Assembly (NCBI GenBank): GCA_965279735.1
Contig: OZ257260.1
Span: forward strand, 372,001 to 436,000
Direction: 5' to 3'
Origin: CAIUGU01 sp965279735
GTDB lineage: Bacteria; Pseudomonadota; Gammaproteobacteria; Steroidobacterales; Steroidobacteraceae
DNA length: 64,000 nucleotides
Positions 16,185 through 24,703 of this stretch are shown piece after piece. Made by a program: the position numbers and the translations under genes. Position 1 is the first letter of the stretch; every line of letters starts with the position of its first letter. The notes under the pieces are model-generated. The model was given only the letters and a program-made list of their open reading frames with translations, had not been told where the DNA came from and made no database searches.

Positions 16185-16811
16185 ATGAGCAACATCCACG
16201 CCCTGAATCTGGTTCCGATGGTGGTCGAGCAGACCGCCCGCGGTGAACGCGCTTATGACATCTACTCGCGCCTCCTGAAGGAACGGGTGATCTTCGCGGT
16301 GGGTCCTGTCGAGGACAACATGGCGAACCTGATCGTCGCGCAGCTGCTGTTCCTCGAATCCGAGAATCCCGAGAAGGACATCGCCCTGTACATCAACTCC
16401 CCAGGCGGAGTCGTCAGCGCGGGTCTCTCGGTGTACGACACCATGCAGTTCATCAAGCCGGACGTCAGCACGATCTGTGTAGGCCAGGCTGCCAGCATGG
16501 GCGCGCTCCTGCTCGCCGGTGGCGCCAAGGGCAAGCGATACTGCCTGCCTCATTCCCGGATGATGATCCACCAGCCCCTGGGCGGCTTCCAGGGCCAGGC
16601 GTCGGATATCGACATCCATGCCCGCGAGATCCTGCAAACCCGGGAACGCCTGAATCGCATCCTTGCCCATCACACGGGGCAGTCGATGGAGCGGGTCCAG
16701 CAAGACACGGATCGCGACAACTTCATGAGCGGCGAAGCAGCCGTTGCCTACGGCCTGATCGACAAGGTGCTCGACAAGCGCGCTGAAGTGGCGCCACCAC
16801 TGACCAAGTAA
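16185..16811 (+). CDS. clpP: ClpP, ATP-dependent protease proteolytic subunit
   Basis: Serine protease that forms a two-ring tetradecamer and works with ClpX (next gene) or ClpA. Catalytic residues are visible: Ser104 in GQAASMGA, His129 in MMIHQP, and the Asp in the DTDRDNFM region near residue 178. The N-terminus (MSNIHALNLVPMVVEQTARG) includes a short stretch of the kind removed by self-processing. Length is 208 residues, as expected. clpX follows after 193 bases, which contain a possible separate promoter. Confidence 0.98.
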   Translation: MSNIHALNLVPMVVEQTARGERAYDIYSRLLKERVIFAVGPVEDNMANLIVAQLLFLESENPEKDIALYINSPGGVVSAGLSVYDTMQFIKPDVSTICVGQAASMGALLLAGGAKGKRYCLPHSRMMIHQPLGGFQGQASDIDIHAREILQTRERLNRILAHHTGQSMERVQQDTDRDNFMSGEAAVAYGLIDKVLDKRAEVAPPLTK

Positions 16812-16915
16812 GGTTTGTGGTCGCTGGCCTTCTGGCTGGCAACTGTCTGTATTGAATAGTTATTCGGGCGCGTTTGGCAGTGGATCGCGGTGCGACGGGG
16901 TTGTGGGCCCAGTCT

Positions 16916-16945
16916 TTGCAGGCCGCGCCCTACGCGTGATATATA
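16916..16945 (+). promoter_or_regulatory. Possible clpX promoter
   Basis: TTGCAG at 16916-16921 and TATATA at 16940-16945 with an 18-base spacer, about 60 bases before the clpX ATG. Reasonable but not strong match to sigma-70 sites; it would allow clpX transcription apart from clpP. Confidence 0.35.
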
Positions 16946-17004
16946 ACCTGACATCGATGCCTGCGGGACCCGAACGGGCCCAGGTGGCAGTCTGAAGGTG
17001 ATGC

Positions 17005-18324
17005 ATGTCCGAAGAATCGCGCAGCGGTAAACACGACGATGGCAAGCTGCTGTACTGCTCTTTCTGCGGCAAGAGCCAGCACGAAGTCCGCAAGCTGATT
17101 GCGGGACCGTCGGTTTTTGTCTGCGATGAATGCGTTGAGCTCTGCAACGACATCATTCGCGAAGAGCTCGAGGAGCGCGCCGAGCGCACCCGCGACAAGC
17201 TGCCAAAGCCGCACGAGATCAAGAAGGTCCTCGACGAGTATGTCATCGGCCAGGAACGCGCCAAGCGGGTCCTGTCGGTGGCGGTCTACAACCATTACAA
17301 GCGGTTGCAGACGAAGGGCTCGGAGCGTTCAAAGGACGAGGTCGAGCTGGCCAAGAGCAACATCCTGCTCATCGGCCCCACGGGTTGCGGCAAGACGCTG
17401 CTGGCGGAAACGCTCGCACGGCTGCTCAACGTGCCGTTCACGATCGCTGATGCCACGACGCTTACCGAAGCCGGCTATGTCGGTGAGGACGTCGAGAACA
17501 TCATCCAGAAGCTGCTCCAGAAGTGCGACTACGACGTCGAGAAAGCCCAGACGGGCATCGTCTACATCGATGAAATCGACAAGATTTCCCGCAAGTCCGA
17601 CAACCCGTCGATCACCCGTGACGTATCGGGTGAAGGCGTACAGCAGGCGCTGCTCAAGCTGATCGAAGGCACGGTTGCTTCGGTTCCTCCGCAGGGTGGC
17701 CGCAAGCATCCCCAGCAGGAGTTCCTGCAGGTCGATACCGGCAACATCCTGTTCATTTGCGGAGGTGCGTTCGCGGGCCTCGAGAAGATCATCCAGAACC
17801 GCACGCAGAAGACGGGTATTGGCTTCATCGCCGACGTTCGCCAGCAGAACGACCGGCCGCATGGCACGGACGTGTTCCATGACGTCGAGCCTGAGGATCT
17901 CATCAAGTACGGCCTCATCCCTGAGTTCGTCGGTCGTCTGCCCGTCGTGGCGACGCTCGAGGAGCTCGACGAAGCCGCGCTCATGTCGATCCTGCTCGAA
18001 CCCAAGAACGCGCTCACCAAGCAGTACCGCAAGCTGTTCGACATGGAAGGCGTGGAGCTCGAGTTCCGTCAGGACGCATTGCGCGCTGTTGCGAAACGGG
18101 CCATGCAGCGCCGCACGGGTGCCCGCGGCCTGCGCACGATCCTGGAGAACGTACTGCTCGACACGATGTACGACCTGCCGTCGATCCGGAACGTCCACAA
18201 GGTGGTCGTCGATGAGGCGGTGATCCAGGGCGAGAGCAAGCCTTACGTGGTGTACAAGCCTGAGGAACCGAGGCTCGCGGCGGTTGAAGAGCGTCGTCCG
18301 ACAGGCACCGACTCGCACCATTGA
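17005..18324 (+). CDS. clpX: ClpX, AAA+ unfoldase subunit of ClpXP
   Basis: ATPase that recognises substrates such as SsrA-tagged proteins, unfolds them and feeds ClpP. The N-terminal zinc-binding domain has LYCSFCGKSQHEV and FVCDECVELC (four cysteines). Walker A is GPTGCGKT, Walker B is IVYIDEIDK, and the ClpP-contacting IGF-type loop is TGIGF. Length is 439 residues. AAGGTGA upstream of the ATG at 17005 is a good ribosome binding site. A strong terminator-like hairpin follows at 18357. Confidence 0.98.
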   Translation: MSEESRSGKHDDGKLLYCSFCGKSQHEVRKLIAGPSVFVCDECVELCNDIIREELEERAERTRDKLPKPHEIKKVLDEYVIGQERAKRVLSVAVYNHYKRLQTKGSERSKDEVELAKSNILLIGPTGCGKTLLAETLARLLNVPFTIADATTLTEAGYVGEDVENIIQKLLQKCDYDVEKAQTGIVYIDEIDKISRKSDNPSITRDVSGEGVQQALLKLIEGTVASVPPQGGRKHPQQEFLQVDTGNILFICGGAFAGLEKIIQNRTQKTGIGFIADVRQQNDRPHGTDVFHDVEPEDLIKYGLIPEFVGRLPVVATLEELDEAALMSILLEPKNALTKQYRKLFDMEGVELEFRQDALRAVAKRAMQRRTGARGLRTILENVLLDTMYDLPSIRNVHKVVVDEAVIQGESKPYVVYKPEEPRLAAVEERRPTGTDSHH

Positions 18325-18356
18325 TCAGCGCTGCAGCGCGCTGCACTTCTTGCTTG

Positions 18357-18398
18357 AGCGGCGGACGTCCTGATGGGGCGCTCCGCCGCTTGCATTTT
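18357..18398 (+). terminator. Rho-independent terminator after clpX
   Basis: AGCGGCGGA (18357-18365) pairs with TCCGCCGCT (18382-18390). The stem extends inward by CGTCC/GGGCG with one bulge. Then comes TGCATTTTTACC with a run of five T. This is the classic stem-plus-U-tract layout between clpX and lon, so lon probably has its own promoter. Confidence 0.7.
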
Positions 18399-18555
18399 TA
18401 CCACCGGAAAATTCACATTCACGTGCATTCCAGGAATGCCCGCACCCGGTTTGGCGCATTGTTATGTAGCGATGCGCAGGGTGTTCCGGTATTTTCTTGC
18501 ATTATCGTCGCCGCGCCCCCAATCCTAGGCGCCTGACCCTTTCGAGGACGACCGA

Positions 18556-21015
18556 GTGACCAGCGATACCAACGAACCCACGACTCCCGAAGCTGTTGCG
18601 GCGCCAAAGGCCTCGACGGTACCCGTTCTGCCACTGCGCGATGTCGTCGTGTATCCGCACATGGTGATCCCGCTGTTCGTCGGCCGGGATAAATCGATCC
18701 TCGCTCTCGAGCAGGCGATGCGCAGCGACAAGCAGATCCTGCTCGTTGCGCAGAAGCAGGCGGAAGTTGACGATCCGGCGCCCGAAGACCTGTTCCGTCT
18801 CGGCACCATGGCGACGATTCTCCAGTTGCTCAAGCTGCCGGATGGCACGGTCAAGGTGCTCGTCGAAGGCGTCGAGCGCGCGAAGATGGACAAGCTGATT
18901 GTCACTGAATATTTCTCTGCTGAAACAAGCCCGCTGAAGGATGAGGATCAGTACGACGAACGCGAAATGGATGTGCTCACGCGCTCGGTCATCACGCAGT
19001 TCGAACAGTATGTGAAGCTCAATCGCAAAGTGCCGCCGGAGATTCTCACATCTCTCGCGGGCATCGAGCAGCCAGGCCGGCTTGCCGATACCGTGGCCGC
19101 CCACATGTCGCTCAAGCTCGACGCCAAGCAGCGTGTGCTCGAGATCCAGGATGTGCGGAAGCGTCTCGAACACATTCTCGCACTCATCGAAGGCGAGATG
19201 GATGTGCTGCAGATCGAGAAGCGCATCCGCGGCCGCGTCAAGCAGCAGATGGAAAAGAGCCAGCGCGAGTACTACCTCAACGAGCAGATGAAGGCGATCC
19301 AGAAGGAGCTCGGCGAGCTCGAGGACGCGCCCAACGAGCTGGCGGAACTCGAGCAGAAGATCCAGAAGGCGGGCATGCCGAAGGAAGCCCGCGACAAGGC
19401 AATGGCGGAACTCGGCAAGCTCAAGCTGATGTCGCCGATGTCTGCTGAAGCCACGGTCGTGCGCAATTACGTTGACTGGCTGGTGAAGTGCCCCTGGAAG
19501 AAAAAGACCAAGGTGCACAACGATATCGCCGTCGCCGAGAAGGTCCTGGATGAGGACCACTACGGCCTCGAGAAGGTCAAGGAACGCATCGTCGAGTACC
19601 TTGCCGTACAGCAGCGGGTCAAGACGCTGAAAGGCCCGATCCTCTGCCTCGTCGGTCCGCCCGGCGTCGGCAAGACTTCGCTTGGCCAGTCGATTGCGCG
19701 TGCGACCAACCGCAAGTTCGTCCGCATGTCGCTGGGTGGCGTGCGCGATGAAGCCGAAATCCGCGGTCATCGCCGTACCTACATCGGTTCGATGCCCGGC
19801 AAGATCGTGCAGAACATGGTGAAGACCGGCGTCCACAATCCGCTGTTCCTGCTCGATGAAGTCGACAAGATGGCCATGGATTTCCGCGGCGATCCGTCGT
19901 CTGCGCTGCTGGAAGTGCTGGATCCCGAGCAGAACGCCACGTTCAACGATCACTATCTCGAAGTGGATTTCGATCTGTCGCAGGTGATGTTCGTCTGCAC
20001 GGCGAACAGCTTGAACATTCCTGCACCGCTGCTCGATCGCATGGAAGTCATCCGTCTTCCCGGCTATACGGAAGACGAGAAGAGTGCGATCGCCACGCGC
20101 TATCTCGTGCCGAAGCAGGTGAAGCAGAACGGACTCAAGGACAAGGAGCTCAAGATTTCGGAGAACTCCATCCGTGACATCATCCGTTACTACACGCGTG
20201 AAGCCGGCGTGCGTAACCTCGAGCGCGAGGTGTCGAAGATCTGCCGCAAGTCCGTCAAGCAGTTGCTGTCAGAACCTGCGACAGGCGCAATCAGCGTCAC
20301 GCCGCGGAATCTCGGCAAGTATCTCGGCGTGCGCCGTTTCCGTTACGGACGTGCGGATGAGAAGGATCATGTCGGCGAAGTCACCGGGCTCGCGTGGACT
20401 GAAGTGGGCGGCGAACTGCTGACCATTGAAGCTGCCGTAGTGCCTGGAAAGGGGAAGCTGACGCATACCGGGCAGCTCGGCGAAGTGATGCAGGAGTCGA
20501 TCCAGGCAGCGATGACGGTCGTGCGCAGCCGCGCCAGTGTTCTTGGCCTCGAGCCTGATTTCTACCAGAAGGTCGATGTCCACATTCACGTGCCTGAAGG
20601 CGCGACGCCGAAGGACGGTCCGAGCGCCGGCATCGGCATGTGCACGGCGTTGATCTCTGCGCTGACCAAGATTCCCGTGCGCGCGGATGTGGCGATGACC
20701 GGGGAGATCACTTTGCGCGGCCAGGTCCTCCCGATCGGTGGTCTGAAAGAGAAGTTGCTGGCTGCCCATCGCGGCGGGATCAAGATCGCGCTCATTCCGG
20801 ATGAGAACACGAAGGATCTCGCGGAAATCCCGCAGAACATCAAGGACAGCATCGATATCCGGTCCGTCAAGTGGATCGATGAAGTGCTGCAGGTGGCCCT
20901 CCAGCACCTGCCTACGCCGTTGGTGACGGCAGCGACTCCAGCAGTGCTGCCGCCCGACAAGGCGCGTCCGCGGCGTGCTGCAAAGCGCTCCGGAAAGCAG
21001 GTCAGGGCCCACTGA
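18556..21015 (+). CDS. lon: Lon, ATP-dependent protease La
   Basis: Cytosolic AAA+ protease degrading misfolded and regulatory proteins. The GTG at 18556 has GAGG eight bases upstream. The N-terminal substrate-binding domain starts at VPVLPLRDVVVYPHMVIPLF. Walker A GPPGVGKTS is in the ATPase domain. The Ser-Lys dyad is S690 (DGPSAGIG) and K733 (GGLKEKLLAA), 43 apart as in E. coli Lon. Length is 819 residues. The last ~35 residues form a Pro/Ala/Arg/Lys-rich tail (ending AAKRSGKQVRAH) not needed for the fold. hupB follows with its own promoter, as in many Gammaproteobacteria. Confidence 0.98.
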   Translation: MTSDTNEPTTPEAVAAPKASTVPVLPLRDVVVYPHMVIPLFVGRDKSILALEQAMRSDKQILLVAQKQAEVDDPAPEDLFRLGTMATILQLLKLPDGTVKVLVEGVERAKMDKLIVTEYFSAETSPLKDEDQYDEREMDVLTRSVITQFEQYVKLNRKVPPEILTSLAGIEQPGRLADTVAAHMSLKLDAKQRVLEIQDVRKRLEHILALIEGEMDVLQIEKRIRGRVKQQMEKSQREYYLNEQMKAIQKELGELEDAPNELAELEQKIQKAGMPKEARDKAMAELGKLKLMSPMSAEATVVRNYVDWLVKCPWKKKTKVHNDIAVAEKVLDEDHYGLEKVKERIVEYLAVQQRVKTLKGPILCLVGPPGVGKTSLGQSIARATNRKFVRMSLGGVRDEAEIRGHRRTYIGSMPGKIVQNMVKTGVHNPLFLLDEVDKMAMDFRGDPSSALLEVLDPEQNATFNDHYLEVDFDLSQVMFVCTANSLNIPAPLLDRMEVIRLPGYTEDEKSAIATRYLVPKQVKQNGLKDKELKISENSIRDIIRYYTREAGVRNLEREVSKICRKSVKQLLSEPATGAISVTPRNLGKYLGVRRFRYGRADEKDHVGEVTGLAWTEVGGELLTIEAAVVPGKGKLTHTGQLGEVMQESIQAAMTVVRSRASVLGLEPDFYQKVDVHIHVPEGATPKDGPSAGIGMCTALISALTKIPVRADVAMTGEITLRGQVLPIGGLKEKLLAAHRGGIKIALIPDENTKDLAEIPQNIKDSIDIRSVKWIDEVLQVALQHLPTPLVTAATPAVLPPDKARPRRAAKRSGKQVRAH

Positions 21016-21030
21016 CTTTGCTCTGCAAGG

Positions 21031-21060
21031 TTGACCGTTCCCGCCTGCCGCTGTTATAAC
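21031..21060 (+). promoter_or_regulatory. Sigma-70 promoter of hupB
   Basis: TTGACC at 21031-21036, a 17-base spacer, then TTATAA at 21054-21059 (or TATAAC, spacer 18). It lies about 65 bases before the hupB ATG in the lon-hupB gap. Strong sequence match. Confidence 0.62.
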
Positions 21061-21123
21061 GCGCGCCCTTGACAGCGGCCGGGGATTGTCCCGCCACCTC
21101 CAGCGACAAGTAAGGAATGCACG

Positions 21124-21396
21124 ATGAACAAAGGCGAACTGATCGATACGGTGAGCGCACGCACGAGCCTGCCCAAGGCCGATGCAGCCCAGGCGGTGGA
21201 TGCAGTGTTCGATGCCATCACCGCAGCCCTCAAGGCCGGAGATTCGGTGTCGCTGGTGGGTTTTGGTGCCTTCGTGGTGAAGGCACGCGCCGCACGCTCG
21301 GGACGTAATCCCCGCACGGGCGAAACGATCACGATCGCAGCGAGCAACGTACCGGGCTTCAAGGCTGGCAAGGCCCTGAAGGATGCTGTAAATTAG
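21124..21396 (+). CDS. hupB: HU-family DNA-binding protein (HupB-like)
   Basis: Nucleoid protein of 90 residues that binds and bends DNA as a dimer. It begins MNKGELIDTVSARTSLPKAD and has the conserved beta-arm region GFGAFVVKARAARSGRNPRTGETI, with the proline of the RNP tip. AAGGA lies seven bases upstream of the ATG. The position after lon is that of hupB. A hairpin (CCGTTCC/GGAACGG at 21417-21436) follows but lacks a T-run. Confidence 0.96.
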   Translation: MNKGELIDTVSARTSLPKADAAQAVDAVFDAITAALKAGDSVSLVGFGAFVVKARAARSGRNPRTGETITIAASNVPGFKAGKALKDAVN

Positions 21397-21416
21397 CGCG
21401 CCCCGAAGGGACGGAA

Positions 21417-21436
21417 CCGTTCCTTAGAGGGAACGG
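21417..21436 (+). terminator. Weak hairpin downstream of hupB
   Basis: CCGTTCC/GGAACGG with a six-base loop, 20 bases after the hupB stop. The following sequence (ATTCTTG) is only mildly T-rich, so termination is uncertain; it could instead lie within a transcript continuing into the tRNA genes. Confidence 0.35.
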
Positions 21437-21491
21437 ATTCTTGAGGGCTGCAGGTGGCCGGCTGTACGCAGCGGGTCGCCGGGTTTCGTGG

Positions 21492-21567
21492 GGGTGCTTA
21501 GCTCAGCTGGTAGAGCGTCGCCCTTACAAGGCGAATGTCGGCGGTTCGATCCCGTCAGCACCCACCA
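21492..21567 (+). tRNA. tRNA-Val (anticodon UAC)
   Basis: A 76-base cloverleaf: acceptor GGGTGCT/AGCACCC, anticodon stem TCGCC/GGCGA with loop CTTACAA giving TAC, and CCA encoded. One G-U pair is present in the T stem. Confidence 0.97.
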
Positions 21568-21616
21568 ATTACGCGTCCGCTTTGGTACTAAAGTCGGTCA
21601 AATAACGGTTCAGCGC

Positions 21617-21693
21617 GGAGCGGTAGTTCAGTTGGTTAGAATACCGGCCTGTCACGCCGGGGGTCGCGGGTTCGAGTCCCGTCCGCTCCGCCA
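21617..21693 (+). tRNA. tRNA-Asp (anticodon GUC)
   Basis: A 77-base cloverleaf: acceptor GGAGCGG/CCGCTCC, anticodon loop CTGTCAC giving GTC, T-arm GCGGGTTCGAGTCCCGT, and encoded GCCA end. It is close to the E. coli tRNA-Asp sequence. It forms a pair with tRNA-Val before ppiD. Confidence 0.97.
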
Positions 21694-21838
21694 TTTTCGG
21701 ATTCCTACCGGATCCGGAAAGCGATCAGTGCTTGAGTGACAAGGCTGCGGGAGAACCCTGAGGTTCTTCCTGGCCGGAAAATCACGGTCGCAAGCTTTCG
21801 GGCAAGAACCACAAACTCAACGGTCCGCGCGTCTCACC

Positions 21839-23752
21839 ATGCTCCAGATAATTCGCGACAAGATCTCGGGCTGGTTTGCAGCCGTTTTCCTCGGTGCTGT
21901 CGCGCTCGTTTTCATCTTCTGGGGAATCGACTTCCAGGCGGGTGCCATCGCCGACGCTGCCCGGGTGAATGGCGAACGCATTTCCGCGGACGTCATGTTG
22001 CGTGCCTGGCAGGATCGCCAGAGCCAGCTCCAGCAGATGATGCGGACCGAGCTGCCTGATGAGCTCGTGAAGTCGCAGCAGGCCGCATTGCTCGATGAGC
22101 GCATCCGTACCGTCCTGCTCACCCAGCGCGCCAGGGAGCTCGGCTACCGTGTGGGCGATGACTATGTTGCGGAGACAATCCTTGGGTTCGAAGAACTCAA
22201 AGTGGACGGGCAATTCTCGCGCGATCGCTATGCCGCGATCCTCCGGCAGCAGGGGCGCACGGAAGCCCAGTTCGAAGGCGAACTCCGGACCAGCCTCGCC
22301 CTCACCCAGCTGCAGAATGGCATCGCGGCATCGTCGTTCATGACGCCCCGCGAACTCGAACGTCGCCGTGCGCTCGAAGGGGAGCAGCGGGAGGTTGAAT
22401 TCCTCGTTGTCCCTGCGAGCGCTTTCGCCGGCTCCGTGACAGCGACGGAAGCAGATATCCAGTCCTGGTACGACGAGCACAAGTCCGACTACATGACTCA
22501 GGAATCAGTCGATGTCGAATACCTGGATCTGCGGCTTGCCGACGTCCAGAAGGAAATCGAAGTCACCGATGACGCGCTCAAGGCCTACTACGAGCAGACC
22601 AAGGACCGCTTCGAAACGCAGGAACGTCGTCATGCGCGACATGTACTGATTTCGGTGACCGACCAGGTCAACGACGCGGCAGCCCAGAAGCTTGCGGAGG
22701 AAGTGCTTGCCAAGGCTCGTGCCGGCGAGGATTTCGGCAAACTTGCCGAGCAGTATTCGCAGGACACGGGTTCTGCAAAGCAGGGTGGCGATCTCGGCTG
22801 GGCCACGAAGGGCATGTTCGTCGGTCCGTTTGAGGAAGCCATCTTCGGCATGTCCACCGGTGAACTACGCGGTCCGGTCAAGACGCAGTTCGGCTATCAC
22901 GTCATCCGCCTGGACGAAGTCGATGCCGGACATCTCAAGACCTTCGAGGAAGCACGCGCCGAGCTCGAACCCGAATTCCGCCGCGATCGTGCGCAGGCGC
23001 TGTTCTACGAACGCGGCCAGAAAATGGCGGACGAATCGTTTGCAGCCCTCACCGAACTCTCGAACGTCGCGACCTCACTGAAGATGGAACTCAGGAAGGT
23101 CGAGGGCTTCACGCGCCAGGGCGGTGGTGAGCTGGGTATGGATATGGCCATCATCGATGCGGCATTCAGCCCGGATGTGGCGGATCGCGGCCAGAACAGT
23201 CCGCTCGTCGCAGTGGGTGAAGATCGCGCGCTCGTGTTGCGCGTCAGCTCGCACAAGCTGCCGGAACAGATGCCGTTGGCAACCGTGCGCAACCAGATCG
23301 AGGCGCGCATCAAGGAAAATGCCGCGCAGGATGCAGCCGCTCGGAAGGGCAACGAAGTGCTCGCACGCCTTGATGCAGGCAGCACGACCTGGAGTGCGGC
23401 CGCTGCGGAATTGACCCGTGAATTGAAGGTGACGCCGGCGGCAAAACGCTACGCGGGTCGCCAGGACAAGGAAATTCCCCCTACCGTTCTGCAGATCGCG
23501 TTTGCAGTTCCGCGTTCGGCGGTGAGTGCGGGCCAGCCGCGTTACCAGAGCAGCAAGCTGGATAACGGGGATTTCGCACTCGTTGCCGTGACTGCCATTC
23601 GCAGCGGTACCGAAACTCCGGAAGCCGCCGCAGAGCGTGCACAACGTGGACGTCGCACGGCACAGCAGGTGGGTGGAGAGGAGTTTTCCGCTTACCTGGC
23701 CGAGCTCGAGCGCACGGCCAAGATCCAGCGCAATCTCGCCATCTTCCAATAG
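21839..23752 (+). CDS. ppiD: PpiD-like membrane-anchored periplasmic chaperone/isomerase
   Basis: Protein of 637 residues anchored by one N-terminal transmembrane helix (GWFAAVFLGAVALVFIFWGI). A SurA_N-like chaperone segment follows (VNGERISADVMLRAWQDRQSQ), then a parvulin domain around residues 265-360 (RHARHVLISVTDQV, GDLGWATKGMFVGPFEEAIF, GYHVIRLDEV) and a C-terminal chaperone-like part. PpiD sits near the Sec translocon and helps newly exported proteins. The lon-hupB-ppiD order, here with two tRNAs inserted, supports the call. It converges with fabI. Confidence 0.93.
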   Translation: MLQIIRDKISGWFAAVFLGAVALVFIFWGIDFQAGAIADAARVNGERISADVMLRAWQDRQSQLQQMMRTELPDELVKSQQAALLDERIRTVLLTQRARELGYRVGDDYVAETILGFEELKVDGQFSRDRYAAILRQQGRTEAQFEGELRTSLALTQLQNGIAASSFMTPRELERRRALEGEQREVEFLVVPASAFAGSVTATEADIQSWYDEHKSDYMTQESVDVEYLDLRLADVQKEIEVTDDALKAYYEQTKDRFETQERRHARHVLISVTDQVNDAAAQKLAEEVLAKARAGEDFGKLAEQYSQDTGSAKQGGDLGWATKGMFVGPFEEAIFGMSTGELRGPVKTQFGYHVIRLDEVDAGHLKTFEEARAELEPEFRRDRAQALFYERGQKMADESFAALTELSNVATSLKMELRKVEGFTRQGGGELGMDMAIIDAAFSPDVADRGQNSPLVAVGEDRALVLRVSSHKLPEQMPLATVRNQIEARIKENAAQDAAARKGNEVLARLDAGSTTWSAAAAELTRELKVTPAAKRYAGRQDKEIPPTVLQIAFAVPRSAVSAGQPRYQSSKLDNGDFALVAVTAIRSGTETPEAAAERAQRGRRTAQQVGGEEFSAYLAELERTAKIQRNLAIFQ

Positions 23753-23832
23753 AGACTGGCGATTGGCGGCTCGCGATTAGCGACTGGTCAAAGCCCGATC
23801 GATAGCCTGTTTGACGTCGTTAGTCGCTGGCA
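23753..23832. repeat. Degenerate short repeats between ppiD and fabI
   Basis: The 80-base convergent gap contains related units: GACTGGCGATTGGCG (23754-23768), CGCGATTAGCGACTGG (ending 23787) and TTAGTCGCTGG (23820-23830). They look like a decayed low-complexity intergenic repeat. No clear terminator is visible. Confidence 0.35.
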
Positions 23833-24624
23833 CTAACCCTCGGCTGCGCCGAAGGCCATTCCCACGGTACTGAACCCGCCGTCTACATAGACGATCTCGC
23901 CCGTGATGCCGGCTGCAAGGTCGGAACACAGGAAAGCTGCGGTATTACCCACGTCTTCTGTCGTTACATTGCGGCGGAGAGGGGCAATGGCTGCAACGTG
24001 TCCCAGGATCTTGCGGAAGCCGCCGATGCCTGCTGCGGCCAGAGTCTTGATGGGCCCTGCAGAAATCCCGTTGACGCGAATCCCGAGTGGACCGAGATCA
24101 GCCGCCAGGTAGCGCACGCTGGCTTCCAGGCTGGCTTTGGCGAGTCCCATCACGTTGTAGCTGGGCAGCGAGCGGGCGGCTCCCAGATAGGTGAGCGTGA
24201 GCAGGGCGCCAGCGCGGCCTTGCAGCAGCGGCAGGCCTGCCTTCGCGATCGCGGTGAGGCTGTAACTCGAGATGTCGTGGGCAATTCGGAAATTCTCCCG
24301 CGTAGTGGATTCGACGAAACTGCCACGGATCGCATCGGTGGGCGCGAATGCAACCGCATGGACGATGATGTCGAGGCCATCCCAGGTCTTGCCGAGTTCC
24401 GTAAACGCCGCCTGGATCTGTTCGTCGTTGCCGACGTCCATCGGAAAGATGGCCTTGGAGCCGAACCCGCCTGCCATCTCTTCCACGCGTTCCTTGAAGC
24501 GGTCCTGGTAGGTGAACGCGAGTTCCGCGCCTTCCCGCCGCATCGCCTGGGCGATGCCGTAGGCGATGGAACGCTCCGTCGCGAGGCCGATGATCAAGGC
24601 GCGCTTGCCGGACAGAAAGCCCAT
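23833..24624 (-). CDS. fabI: FabI, NADH-dependent enoyl-ACP reductase
   Basis: Last reductive step of each fatty-acid elongation cycle; target of triclosan-type inhibitors in other bacteria. Short-chain dehydrogenase fold: starts MGFLSGKRALIIGLATERSIAYG (nucleotide site). The FabI catalytic Tyr-x6-Lys is seen in SYNVMGLAKASLEASVRYLA, and the end has ITGEIVYVDGGFSTVGM. Length is 263 residues. It is preceded on the same strand by mltD, 79 bases away, so it may be the last gene of a gloB-mltD-fabI transcript or have its own promoter. Confidence 0.97.
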   Translation of the reverse strand: MGFLSGKRALIIGLATERSIAYGIAQAMRREGAELAFTYQDRFKERVEEMAGGFGSKAIFPMDVGNDEQIQAAFTELGKTWDGLDIIVHAVAFAPTDAIRGSFVESTTRENFRIAHDISSYSLTAIAKAGLPLLQGRAGALLTLTYLGAARSLPSYNVMGLAKASLEASVRYLAADLGPLGIRVNGISAGPIKTLAAAGIGGFRKILGHVAAIAPLRRNVTTEDVGNTAAFLCSDLAAGITGEIVYVDGGFSTVGMAFGAAEG

Positions 24625-24703
24625 ACAGAACTCCGTTTGGCGGGTGTTGAGGTTGCGGCACGGGGCAAGCCCCGCGAATGCGGCGAGAGGATAAACCGAT
24701 CGG

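Noticed and set aside
18502..19953. Minus-strand frame of 483 codons opposite lon
   Set aside because: Antisense of the conserved Lon N-terminal and ATPase regions; no independent support.
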